A stretch of DNA of 41,578 bases from Streptomyces jeddahensis. Its GTDB lineage: Bacteria > Actinomycetota > Actinomycetes > Streptomycetales > Streptomycetaceae. The notes below the pieces were generated by a model. That model was given only the letters and a program-made list of their open reading frames with translations. It had not been told where the DNA came from and made no database searches. The stretch is taken from the NCBI RefSeq assembly GCF_001642995.1, contig NZ_LOHS01000104.1, positions 1 to 41,578 on the forward strand, in the 5' to 3' direction. Shown piece by piece: positions 24,979 to 32,622 of the stretch; position 1 is the first letter of the stretch, and the number at the start of each line of letters is the position of its first letter. Made by a program: the position numbers and the translations under genes.

Positions 24979-25018
24979 AGGGGGCGCATCCAGGCGGATG
25001 CGCCCCCTTTCGGCGTTT
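24979..25018 (+). terminator. Strong rho-independent terminator after the GntR gene
   Basis: A perfect 13-bp stem (24979-24991 with 24996-25008) closes a 4-nt loop, AGGC, and is followed by TTTCGGCGTTTT. It is one of the best terminators in the window. Confidence 0.9.
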
Positions 25019-25183
25019 TGGTGTCTGCTTCGACGCCCGTCAGTCGTGGCTTGTTGCGTACCTCTTTGTGAAAACCCGTATCCGCTGCGTGAAGGTCGGG
25101 CGTAGGCTCAGGCATATGCGGATTGCGGTTTCCTTAGAGATCGGGGCGGTGCAGGGGTCGGTGGCGGGCAGAGGAGGGGCGCG

Positions 25184-25390
25184 ATGAACGACAGCATGGC
25201 GACACTCCCGTGGCTCGTCATACGCCAGGACGACAACGGCAACCGCTATCGCGTGGGCAGGTACGCGACGAGGGCGGAGGCCCAGAGGATCGCGGACAGC
25301 CTCGACGGCCGCGGACACAAGCAGCTCTACTGGGTCGAGCGCGTCGGCCAGAGCGGCACGGCGGACCGCGACCAGAACGACCTGCGCTGA
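25184..25390 (+). CDS. Small SPOR-domain-type protein
   Basis: The 68-residue product reads as a compact alpha/beta unit with WLVIRQDDNGNRYRVGRY, TRAEAQRIADSLD and LYWVERV. This matches the pattern annotated in Streptomyces as a minimal SPOR-like protein. SPOR domains bind denuded peptidoglycan, but this one has no signal peptide or membrane anchor, so its location and role are open. AGGAGGGG (25172-25179) supports the ATG at 25184; a second in-frame ATG at 25196 lacks a site. Confidence 0.7.
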   Translation: MNDSMATLPWLVIRQDDNGNRYRVGRYATRAEAQRIADSLDGRGHKQLYWVERVGQSGTADRDQNDLR

Positions 25391-25420
25391 CACGCCGTTC
25401 GCCGTTTCCACCGGCTCCCG

Positions 25421-25426
25421 TAGGCT
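25421..25426 (+). promoter_or_regulatory. -10 box for a probable leaderless Nudix transcript
   Basis: TAGGCT ends 7 nt before the ATG at 25434. A weak -35 candidate, TTCGCC (25398-25403), stands 17 bp upstream. Confidence 0.45.
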
Positions 25427-25433
25427 CCGGCGC

Positions 25434-25847
25434 ATGAGCGAACGGATCGTGGTGGTCGGCGCAGCCCTGTACCACCGGGGCCGGCTGCTGGCCGCGCGCC
25501 GAAGTGCGCCCCCCGAACTCGCCGGGCGCTGGGAACTGCCCGGCGGCAAGGTCGAGCCGGGTGAACTGCCCGAGCAGGCGCTGGTGCGCGAGCTGCGCGA
25601 GGAGCTGGGCGTCGAGACGGAGGCGGTGGCGCGCGTGCCCGGCGAATGGCCGCTGAAGCCCGGGTACGCACTGCAGGTGTGGACCGCACGTCTGCTCTCC
25701 GGGCACCCGAAGCCCCTCCAGGACCATGACGAACTGCGCTGGCTCGGCCCCGACGAGATCTGGGACGTGCCCTGGCTGGACGCGGACGTCCCCGCCGTGA
25801 AGGAGGCGACACGCCGGCAGCCGGCCGCTCGGCCGCCGCGAGCCTGA
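25434..25847 (+). CDS. MutT-type Nudix hydrolase
   Basis: This 137-residue (deoxy)nucleoside triphosphate pyrophosphohydrolase probably cleans oxidised nucleotides from the cytosolic pool. The Nudix box runs from GGKVEPGE through RELREELGVE (about residues 37-62) with all catalytic glutamates. WELPGGK precedes it, and DELRWLGPDEIWDVPWLDADVP is the usual C-terminal strand of MutT-like proteins. The length is typical. There is no Shine-Dalgarno sequence; the leaderless layout decides the start. The stop codon lies inside the first of four 16-bp tandem repeats. Confidence 0.92.
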   Translation: MSERIVVVGAALYHRGRLLAARRSAPPELAGRWELPGGKVEPGELPEQALVRELREELGVETEAVARVPGEWPLKPGYALQVWTARLLSGHPKPLQDHDELRWLGPDEIWDVPWLDADVPAVKEATRRQPAARPPRA

Positions 25848-25903
25848 GCCGCGGGGTGTCTGATCCACGGCGTGCCTGAACCACCGCGAGTCTGAGTCAT
25901 GGC
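25840..25903 (+). repeat. Four tandem 16-bp repeats spanning the Nudix stop codon
   Basis: Units start at 25840, 25856, 25872 and 25888, each of the form G-W-G-Y-CTGA followed by about 8 nt. The CTGA of the first unit contains the real TGA stop; the others repeat it in the 3' untranslated region. Confidence 0.85.
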
Positions 25904-25962
25904 GCGCCCGTTCCGCGCGTTTCGGCGGATGTTCCCATATGTGGTACTGCGTCCGGTGTATC

Positions 25963-25968
25963 GGGTAT
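25963..25968 (+). promoter_or_regulatory. Possible SigB-type -10 box before the HATPase gene
   Basis: GGGTAT, 17 nt before the ATG at 25986, fits the GGGTAY -10 of stress sigma factors of the Streptomyces SigB group. The -35 (GNNT, 14-16 bp upstream) is not clear. Confidence 0.3.
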
Positions 25969-25985
25969 GGGGTGGTTGAACGCCT

Positions 25986-26468
25986 ATGAACGACCCCACG
26001 ACACCGGACGAAAACCCTTCCCGGTCGCCTCAGCTCGTCTTGGAAGTGGTCGGCGTGAACGACGGCTCCGACGGCGACTGCGCCGAGTGGACCTTCCCTG
26101 CGCAGCCCGGCGCCGTACGCACCGCCCGGGCCCTCGTCCGTAAAAGGCTGGCCGACTGGGGGCTCGACGCCCTCGGGGACATCACCGCCCTGCTGGTGAG
26201 CGAGCTGGTGACCAACTCCCTGCGGTACGCCTCCGGCCCCATAGGCGTACGGCTCGTGCGGCTCGCGTCGATCGGCGCCCTGCTCGTCGAGGTCTCCGAC
26301 CCGCTTCCCGACCCGCCCCACACCCGCGCTGCCGCGCCCGACGACGAGGGCGGCCGCGGGCTGCAACTGGTGGCGCGCACGGCACGCCGCTGGGGCACCC
26401 GGCGCGGCGAACGCGGCAAGACGGTGTGGTTCGAACTGCCCCTGCCCGATGAGGACCTGTGCCGGTGA
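25986..26468 (+). CDS. Anti-sigma-factor-type histidine-kinase-like ATPase (RsbW/HATPase_c_2)
   Basis: This 160-residue protein is a GHKL ATPase domain of the anti-sigma Ser/Thr kinase group. The N-box LLVSELVTNSLRY (about 75-87), the G1-type VEVSDPLPDPP and the G2-type DDEGGRGLQLV are clear, and the final KTVWFELPLP strand is conserved. Such proteins bind sigma factors or phosphorylate STAS anti-anti-sigma proteins. No sigma or STAS gene is adjacent. The C-terminal part is strikingly similar to the end of the large SpoIIE protein encoded next, pointing to duplication. GGGGTGG, 10 nt before the ATG, is a distant ribosome binding site. Confidence 0.87.
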   Translation: MNDPTTPDENPSRSPQLVLEVVGVNDGSDGDCAEWTFPAQPGAVRTARALVRKRLADWGLDALGDITALLVSELVTNSLRYASGPIGVRLVRLASIGALLVEVSDPLPDPPHTRAAAPDDEGGRGLQLVARTARRWGTRRGERGKTVWFELPLPDEDLCR

Positions 26469-26507
26469 GAACGGGTTGGGGCCTGTGCCGGTGAGAACGG
26501 TCAGGGC
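26456..26507 (+). repeat. 26-bp tandem duplication spanning the HATPase stop codon
   Basis: CCTGTGCCGGTGAGAACGG occurs at 26456-26474 and 26482-26500, with the real TGA in the first copy. Degenerate further copies (CCGGTGAGAAGACGG) continue to about 26545. Confidence 0.85.
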
Positions 26508-26590
26508 CTGCCGTGGAGAAGGGGCCCGCGCCGGTGAGAAGACGGTGAGAGGTCAGTAGAGCTGGTCAGCGCGTTTCGGACCGGTCGGGT

Positions 26591-26610
26591 GGTTCGAACA
26601 GGTTCAAACC
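26591..26610 (+). promoter_or_regulatory. Imperfect dyad upstream of the PAS/GAF/SpoIIE gene
   Basis: GGTTCGAACAGGTTCAAACC matches its own reverse complement at 16 of 20 positions and contains the palindrome GTTCGAAC. It is 144 nt upstream of the start at 26755, in a gap that otherwise shows only the tail repeats and an A-run (26630-26635). Confidence 0.35.
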
Positions 26611-26754
26611 CGTCCGGACGTTACGGACCAAAAAACGTCGAGACCGTGCTGTGATCGTGAACGGCGTGTCCTGCGGCTGCGTAGTGCTGGATACTGCGGG
26701 CAGCCGCCTCCGGTGACCGGTGCCGGACGCGGTGAGCTGGAGGGGACGGTTCGC

Positions 26755-29427
26755 GTGAGCGAGATACCAGCGAAGGCCACGGCGTCCGAGGACCCGTCGG
26801 GCGACGCGACATGGCAGAGCAGTCCGCCCGGTTCGATCTACGACTACATCAAGGTCGCCTCGTTCTCGATCGGCCCTGACGGCCTGATCGACCAGTGGAG
26901 CCGACGCGCCGAGCAGCTGTTCGGACTGACGGCCAGGGAGGCCGTGGGCAAGGACCCCATCGAGGCCTTCGTACCCGATGACCTGCGGGAAAGCGGTCGC
27001 CGCAAGATGGCCGAGATACTCGACGGCCGGGAGTGGACGGGCATCGTCCCGTTCCGGATGCCGGCGCAGCGGGACGGCGACAGCGCCCTGGGCGAGGGCG
27101 GCCGTGCGGGCGGCAGGTCCGGTTCGGGCGGCGTCGCCGGTGCCGGAGGTAGGACCCGCAGCGGCCGCGCCGGCCGTACGGACGGGATCGCCGAGGTCTA
27201 TGTGATGCCGACCGAGACGGAGTCCGGCGAGCAGGCCGCCGTCTGCATCGTCGTCGACGTCCGGACGCTCCGCCGCATCGAGACCGATCTTGCCGCGTCG
27301 CAGGCGATATTCGGCCAATCTCCTTTCGGCTTCCTGCTGCTCGACACGGATCTTCGGGTTCGGCGGGTCAACAAGCGCTTCGCCACGGTCTTCGGTGGCG
27401 ACGTCGACCACCATCGCGGGCGAGGCGTCCACGACTATCTGCCGCGCCCCGAGGCCGACCGCGTGGCCGCAACGCTGCGCCGCGTCCTGGAGACCGGCGA
27501 GGCCGTCACCGACATGCTGATCACCGGCACCGTCCCCGGCTCCACGGCGAGCCGCCACTGGTCCGTCAACCTCTACCGCGTGCACAGCGGAACGGGCAGA
27601 CCGATCGGGATCGCCTGGCTCGGCACCGACGTCACCGCCCGCCGTGCCGCCGCCCGCGAGGCCGCCCACGCCCGCCGCAACCTCGCCCTGCTGAACGAGG
27701 CCGGCGCCCGCATCGGCAACTCCCTCGACCTCGAGACCACCGCCCGCGAACTCCTCGACGTCACCGTCCCCGGCTTCTGCGACCTCGCCTCCGTCGACCT
27801 CTACCAGGGCCTCCTCGAAGGCGACGAGGCGCCGGCGGGCGGCTGGGGTACGTCCCGGCCCGAGACCGCCGGAGGCAGCGCCGCGCTGCGCCGCGTCGCC
27901 TTCGCGAGCGCCGTCGCCGACACGCCGTACATGGCCGCACCCGCGCCCGTCGCCGCAGGGGCGGTCCACCACTACCCCTTCAACTCGGCCCCCGCCGAAG
28001 CCCTGCGGACGGCCCGGCCCCAGCTGGTGCCCGCTGAGGACGGCAGCCTCATACAGTCCACGCTCGCGGTGCCGATGGTCGCCCACGACACCGTCGTCGG
28101 CCTCGCCCAGTTCTCCCGTACGAAGGGCAGCGAACCCTTCGGCGAACGGGACCGGGCCCTCGCCGTGGAGCTCGCCGCGCGCGCCGCCGTCTGCATCGAC
28201 AACGCCCGCCTCTACCGCCGCGAACACCAGCGCGCCCTGATCCTGCAGCGCTCCCTCCTCCCGCCGGGCGCCCCCGAGGCGTCCGGCCTCGAGATCGCCT
28301 GCCGGTATCTGCCCGGCAGCGGTGCCACAGGCCGGCCGAGCGAGGTCGGCGGCGACTGGTTCGACGTCATCGAACTGCCCGGCCACCGCACGGCCCTCGT
28401 CGTCGGCGACGTCATGGGCCGCGGCCTGCGCGCCGCCGTCGCCATGGGCGAACTCCGCACGGCCGTACGCACCCTGGCGCTGCTCGACCTCGAACCCGCC
28501 GAAGTGCTGTCCCAGCTCGACGAGATCGCCCGCGGTCTCGGCACCCCCGGCGGCGTCCGGCAGGCCACGCGCGTGGCACGCCACGCACGGGAGGCGGACC
28601 TCTCCGAGGTCTACCTCGCCACCTGCGTGTACGCGGTCTACGACTCCGTCACCCGCCGCTGCACCTTCGCCAACGCCGGCCACCTCCCGCCCGCCCTCGT
28701 CGAGCCCGGCGAACCGGCCCTCATGCTCGACGTACCGCCGGGCATGCCGCTCGGCGTCGGCGGCGAACCCTTCGAGGAGGTCGAGGTCGAACTCCCCGAA
28801 GGCGCGCTGCTCGCCCTCTACACCGACGGGCTCGTCGAGTCCCGCGACCATCCGCTGGACGAGGGCCTGCAGGCCTTCCTCGGCGCGCTCGCCGATCCCG
28901 GTCCGGAGCTCGAGGACGTCTGCGACCACGTCCTCGGCACCCTCGACACCCACCACGGCGAGGACGACGTCGCGCTGCTCATGGCCCGCGTCCAGGGCCT
29001 GCCCTCGGACGCCGTCGGCGACTGGACGCTGCCGCGCGAACCGCGCAGCGTCGGCCGGGCCCGCGAGTACGCCCGCGCCCAGCTGCTGTCCTGGGACCTC
29101 GAGCCTCTCGTTGACACCACCGAACTGCTGGTCAGCGAGCTCGTCACCAACGCCCTGCGCTACGGGGAGGGCGAGATCAGGCTCCGGCTGCTGCTCGACC
29201 GCACACTCGTGTGCGAGGTGTGGGACGCCGGACTCGTCCAGCCGCGCCGCCGCAGAGCGCGCGCCACGGACGAGGGCGGCCGCGGCCTGCAGCTCGTCGG
29301 ACTGCTGAGCGCGTCGTGGGGCTCCCGGCGCACGCACCGCGGCAAGACCGTGTGGTTCGAACTACCGCTGCCGGACGGGGACTCGGGGCCCGCGGATCCT
29401 ACGGAGGCGTTGCTCAGCCTGTTCTGA
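26755..29427 (+). CDS. PAS-PAS-GAF-SpoIIE phosphatase with C-terminal anti-sigma-type HATPase
   Basis: This 890-residue cytosolic signalling protein has PAS 1 (about 30-165, interrupted by a Gly/Arg-rich insertion at about 112-142), PAS 2 (about 178-295) and GAF (about 306-492). A PP2C/SpoIIE phosphatase follows (about 493-747), with metal-binding GGDWFDV, VVGDVMGRG, FANAGHLPP, YTDGLVE and DDVALLMARV. Last is a HATPase_c_2 domain (about 759-879: LLVSELVTNALRY, DEGGRGLQLVG). It would dephosphorylate an anti-anti-sigma factor and, with the kinase-like domain, rephosphorylate it, gated by ligands of the sensor domains. GGAGGGGAC supports the GTG at 26755. The preceding gene encodes a similar free HATPase. 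Confidence 0.93.
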   Translation: MSEIPAKATASEDPSGDATWQSSPPGSIYDYIKVASFSIGPDGLIDQWSRRAEQLFGLTAREAVGKDPIEAFVPDDLRESGRRKMAEILDGREWTGIVPFRMPAQRDGDSALGEGGRAGGRSGSGGVAGAGGRTRSGRAGRTDGIAEVYVMPTETESGEQAAVCIVVDVRTLRRIETDLAASQAIFGQSPFGFLLLDTDLRVRRVNKRFATVFGGDVDHHRGRGVHDYLPRPEADRVAATLRRVLETGEAVTDMLITGTVPGSTASRHWSVNLYRVHSGTGRPIGIAWLGTDVTARRAAAREAAHARRNLALLNEAGARIGNSLDLETTARELLDVTVPGFCDLASVDLYQGLLEGDEAPAGGWGTSRPETAGGSAALRRVAFASAVADTPYMAAPAPVAAGAVHHYPFNSAPAEALRTARPQLVPAEDGSLIQSTLAVPMVAHDTVVGLAQFSRTKGSEPFGERDRALAVELAARAAVCIDNARLYRREHQRALILQRSLLPPGAPEASGLEIACRYLPGSGATGRPSEVGGDWFDVIELPGHRTALVVGDVMGRGLRAAVAMGELRTAVRTLALLDLEPAEVLSQLDEIARGLGTPGGVRQATRVARHAREADLSEVYLATCVYAVYDSVTRRCTFANAGHLPPALVEPGEPALMLDVPPGMPLGVGGEPFEEVEVELPEGALLALYTDGLVESRDHPLDEGLQAFLGALADPGPELEDVCDHVLGTLDTHHGEDDVALLMARVQGLPSDAVGDWTLPREPRSVGRAREYARAQLLSWDLEPLVDTTELLVSELVTNALRYGEGEIRLRLLLDRTLVCEVWDAGLVQPRRRRARATDEGGRGLQLVGLLSASWGSRRTHRGKTVWFELPLPDGDSGPADPTEALLSLF

Positions 29428-29447
29428 GGCCGGGCGGTGCCCGGCCT
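29427..29447. terminator. Hairpin between the SpoIIE and pspA genes
   Basis: AGGCCGGGC (29427-29435) pairs with GCCCGGCCT (29439-29447) over a 3-nt loop. It starts at the last base of the SpoIIE stop codon and lies between convergent genes. Confidence 0.65.
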
Positions 29448-29491
29448 GGTCCGAGGCTGGGTCCGCTCATCCTGCTCTGGCCTGAGCACGG

Positions 29492-30205
29492 TCACGCGTG
29501 CGCTTTGAGCGCGGCCAGCCGGGCCTCGATCTCCGCCGCGTCACCCATGCTGTCGAGCTGCTCGAACTGTGCGTCCAGCGAGGAGTCGGCGAGTTCCTGC
29601 TTGCCGAGCGCCTTCGCCTCCTCGCGGCGTACCTTCTCCTCGAAGCGGCTCAACTCGGTCGTCGGATCGAGCACGTTGATGTTCTTGGCGGCGTCCAGCA
29701 TCTGGTTCTGCGCCTGGGCCGTCTTGGCGCGGGCCACCAACTGGTCGCGCCTGGACTGGAGTTCCGTCAGCTTGGTCTTCATCTGGTCGAGGCCGGACTT
29801 CAGTTTGTCGACGACCTCCCGTTGCGTGGCGATCGTCGGTTCGGCGTCCTTCGCCTCGCGCTCCGACTGGAGCTGCCGCTGCAGCGCCACCTTGGCGAGG
29901 CCGTCGAACTTGTCGGCATCGGCGCCGGAACCGGCGGACCGCAGCTCGTCCGCCTTCTTACTGGCGGCCAGTGCCTTTCTGCCCCACTCGGCAGCCGCCT
30001 CCACGTCCTCCTGATGGTCCTGCTCCAGCAGCCGCAGATTGCCGATGGTGGTCGCGACCGCCTGCTCGGCCTCGTTGATGTTGCTGCTGTAGTCACGGAT
30101 CAGCTGGTCGAGCATCTTCTGCGGGTCTTCCGCCTGGTCCAGCAGGGCATTGATGTTCGCCTTCGCCAGCTGCGCGACGCGGCCGAGGATCGTCTGCTTG
30201 GTCAT
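29492..30205 (-). CDS. PspA/IM30-family membrane stress protein
   Basis: This 237-residue peripheral membrane protein is almost entirely coiled coil: TILGRVAQLAKANINALLDQ at the N-terminus, DPQKMLDQLIRDY, then long helices to about residue 200. PspA/Vipp1 proteins form ESCRT-III-like oligomers that stabilise the inner leaflet under membrane stress. The N-terminal amphipathic helix and the family's helix order are clear and the length is normal. It follows the TPM-domain gene by 55 nt and is probably co-transcribed. The ATG at 30205 has GAGGCGG upstream. The symbol pspA would fit, but Streptomyces has several paralogues, so I leave it blank. Confidence 0.92.
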   Translation of the reverse strand: MTKQTILGRVAQLAKANINALLDQAEDPQKMLDQLIRDYSSNINEAEQAVATTIGNLRLLEQDHQEDVEAAAEWGRKALAASKKADELRSAGSGADADKFDGLAKVALQRQLQSEREAKDAEPTIATQREVVDKLKSGLDQMKTKLTELQSRRDQLVARAKTAQAQNQMLDAAKNINVLDPTTELSRFEEKVRREEAKALGKQELADSSLDAQFEQLDSMGDAAEIEARLAALKAHA

Positions 30206-30260
30206 GGGACCGCCTCTCGTTCTCGCTTTCCCCCGAGTTGCGTTGCTTGGATCGCCTCGC

Positions 30261-32480
30261 TCAGAACCTGCCGCCCCCGCCCCTCCGCCCGCGGGTCCCT
30301 CCGCCGCCGAAGCTGCCGGGGCCGCCCCCGCCGAAACCTCCACCGAAGCCCCCGCCGAAGCCGCCACCGCGTCCCCCGCCGAAGCCGCCCCCGCCACTCG
30401 TCCCACGGCCCGTACCGCCGAGGATGCCCCCGAGCAGGATGCCGCCGAGCACCGCACCGCCCATGCCGCCGCCCCCGCGCCCGCCGCCCATCGGACCGCC
30501 GTACGGATTGCCGTACATGCGCACGTCCCGCTCGGCCAGCTGCTGCGCCTCGCGGGCCATCGCGTCCGCCCGCTGGGCCTCGGCGAGCGCGGCCGCGGGA
30601 TCGGCGGAAGCTCCGGCTGCCGGTCCCGCGCCGCCCGTGCCGTCGGCAGCCGCGGAGGCCTGCGCCCACGCGAGGTGCCGCTGTGCCTCGGCGAGGCGCG
30701 TCCTGGCCTCGCTGCCCACCGCGGCCCGGTGCGTCGTGATGAAGTCCGACGCGGCGCCCACGGCACTGCGCGCGGTGAGCAGGGCCTGGTCGAGCAGGGC
30801 GCGGGCCTTCTGGTTGCTCACCTCGCGGGCGCGCGCTCCCGCGAGGGCGTCGTCGAGGGCCGCGTCGGCCTCCTCCACGCGGCGCAGCGCGTCGATGGGG
30901 TCGTACCGGCCCGCGGCGACCTGCGTCCGCACCTCGCCGACGACCGACTCGGCGCGGGCGATACGGCCGTGCAGGTCGGCGGTGGAGATGCCCCCGGGGG
31001 TGCCCTCGAGCATGCCCCGCGCCTCCGCCAGGTCGGTCTCGGTCTCGATCAGCGCGCCGGGCAGCTTGCCCACCGCCTCCGCGAGCTCCTTCGCCAGCCG
31101 GTCGACGGCGTCCACGAACGTGCCCGCCTGGTCGACGGCGCCCTCGGCGGCCCGCAGATGCACCGCGGCCGTGCCGCCCGAGCCCGCCCCGACGGCATCG
31201 CGGGCCTGGTCGATGTGCGTCGACGCGAAGGCGAGCCGGTCCTTGGCCTGCTCGACGTGTCCCCTGACGGGCAGGACCGCGGTGGGCGCATACCGCGTAC
31301 TGAGCGCGGTGAGCGTGGCCTGCGCGGTGTCGGTGCGGCCGGTGATGTCCCGCAGCCTCGCCTCGGCGTGCTCCAGCGCCTGCGGCGCGTTCTGCTCCAG
31401 GGCCCGCAGGCGGTCGAAGCCCTCGGCCTCCGCGTCGAGCCGGCGATCGGCCTCCGTGCAGCGCGCGATGATCTCGTCCAGCATGTGGCGCTTCGTCGCG
31501 TCGTCCTCCGGGATCGCGTCGTCGAGCCGCTGCCGCAGCCGGAAGGCCGCTGTCAGCTCCGCCTTCGCGTACGCGAGCGCCTCGCCGAAGGGCGCGGCCG
31601 CCTCTTCGCCGAACTGGGCGGTCGCGAAGCCGAGCTCCTCGGTGCTGGTGCGGACCGCGTCGTCCGTCTCGACGAGCAGCTGCCTCGCCCGCTGATCGAG
31701 CTCGGGCAGGGGCACGACCTGCTCGCCGCGCCCGCCCCAGCCGCCGGGGGTGGTGCGCCCGCCCCAGCCGCCCCCCGGGGTGGTACGGGTCTGGACGCGC
31801 TTCTTGCGCCGGGTGTACGAGTACGCGGCGAGGGCGGCCGCGGCTCCGAGCGCCGCGACCGGCAGCAAGAGGTCACCGATGAAGGCTTCGCCGTCGGCGC
31901 CGCCGGGATCGGCCTCGCCCGGGGTGATCGCCGGAGTGGGCACGGGCCGGCCCGAGAGGACCGCGCCGATGCCGTCCGCCGCCCCGATGGCGGCACCCGC
32001 CCAGTCGTTCTGGCGCAGCGCCGGCTCGATGGCGGTCCCCGCGACGTCCCGCAGCTCGGCGTCGGTCAGCCGCATGTCCTGGTCCACGGAGTACGCGTAC
32101 TGCCGGTCGTGCGTGGCGACGGCCAGCAGTACGTCGTTCAGGCCGAGGCCGTTGCGCTGGGCGGTCGCGTCGGCCCAGCTCTGCGCGGTGCGGCCGGAGA
32201 AGTCACGCACGTAGGCGACGAAGAGCTGGACGCCGTGCTCGCTGTCGAGACTCTCCAGTGCGGCCTCGACGTCGCCCTTGCGGTCGCCGAGCGCGTCGAC
32301 TCTGTCGGTGATCTGGCCGGTCCGCGACAGCGTGATCGGGTCGTCGGCACGGGCACCGGAGGCGGGCGCGATGAGCCAGCACAGTGCCGCCAGCGCGCAG
32401 AGCAGGGCATACGCGAGGCGCAGGGAGTGCGGGGGGCGTATGCCGCTGTGCGACCGGTCCCGGCTCCGGGGAAGCGTCAC
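30261..32480 (-). CDS. TPM-domain membrane protein with coiled coil and glycine-rich tail
   Basis: This 739-residue protein has a signal or anchor helix (about 22-45), an external TPM domain (about 48-185) with VQLFVAYVRDFSG and a transmembrane helix (about 205-225) ending in TRRKKR. A Gly-rich linker, a long cytoplasmic helical region (about 255-640) and a Gly-rich tail with FGGG repeats (about 665-739) follow. TPM domains of the Psb32/MBB-repair type act in envelope or photosystem quality control; here the link to PspA suggests membrane-stress sensing. The GTG at 32480 follows TACCCT by 7 nt with no ribosome binding site, so the transcript is probably leaderless. Confidence 0.88.
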   Translation of the reverse strand: MTLPRSRDRSHSGIRPPHSLRLAYALLCALAALCWLIAPASGARADDPITLSRTGQITDRVDALGDRKGDVEAALESLDSEHGVQLFVAYVRDFSGRTAQSWADATAQRNGLGLNDVLLAVATHDRQYAYSVDQDMRLTDAELRDVAGTAIEPALRQNDWAGAAIGAADGIGAVLSGRPVPTPAITPGEADPGGADGEAFIGDLLLPVAALGAAAALAAYSYTRRKKRVQTRTTPGGGWGGRTTPGGWGGRGEQVVPLPELDQRARQLLVETDDAVRTSTEELGFATAQFGEEAAAPFGEALAYAKAELTAAFRLRQRLDDAIPEDDATKRHMLDEIIARCTEADRRLDAEAEGFDRLRALEQNAPQALEHAEARLRDITGRTDTAQATLTALSTRYAPTAVLPVRGHVEQAKDRLAFASTHIDQARDAVGAGSGGTAAVHLRAAEGAVDQAGTFVDAVDRLAKELAEAVGKLPGALIETETDLAEARGMLEGTPGGISTADLHGRIARAESVVGEVRTQVAAGRYDPIDALRRVEEADAALDDALAGARAREVSNQKARALLDQALLTARSAVGAASDFITTHRAAVGSEARTRLAEAQRHLAWAQASAAADGTGGAGPAAGASADPAAALAEAQRADAMAREAQQLAERDVRMYGNPYGGPMGGGRGGGGMGGAVLGGILLGGILGGTGRGTSGGGGFGGGRGGGFGGGFGGGFGGGGPGSFGGGGTRGRRGGGGRF

Positions 32481-32487
32481 GTTTGTG

Positions 32488-32493
32488 AGGGTA
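32488..32493 (-). promoter_or_regulatory. -10 box for a probable leaderless TPM-pspA transcript
   Basis: TACCCT read leftwards ends 7 nt before the GTG at 32480. Confidence 0.45.
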
Positions 32494-32560
32494 TGACCGC
32501 TTCTGGCCTATCGCGACCGGGCCCGCCCCGGGCTGGGGCGGGACCTGCGGAGACGGGCAT

Positions 32561-32586
32561 CCCGGCGCCATGATGCGGGCGCCGGG
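32561..32586 (-). terminator. Hairpin after sdhB
   Basis: CCCGGCGCC (32561-32569) pairs with GGCGCCGGG (32578-32586) over an 8-nt loop, 36 nt beyond the sdhB stop. Confidence 0.6.
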
Positions 32587-32622
32587 CCGGAGCGGCCGAG
32601 ACTGTCCTCGTTCTTCATGGCC

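Noticed and set aside
24903..25071. Acidic ORF overlapping the GntR stop (SEDVEEAADAADSEDAEG)
   Set aside because: It is produced by the 9-bp repeats, reads straight through a strong terminator hairpin and has no ribosome binding site.
30150..32573. 807-codon forward ORF opposite the TPM gene
   Set aside because: It is a mirror of the TPM and pspA coding strands. The leftward proteins have clear domains and this one has none.
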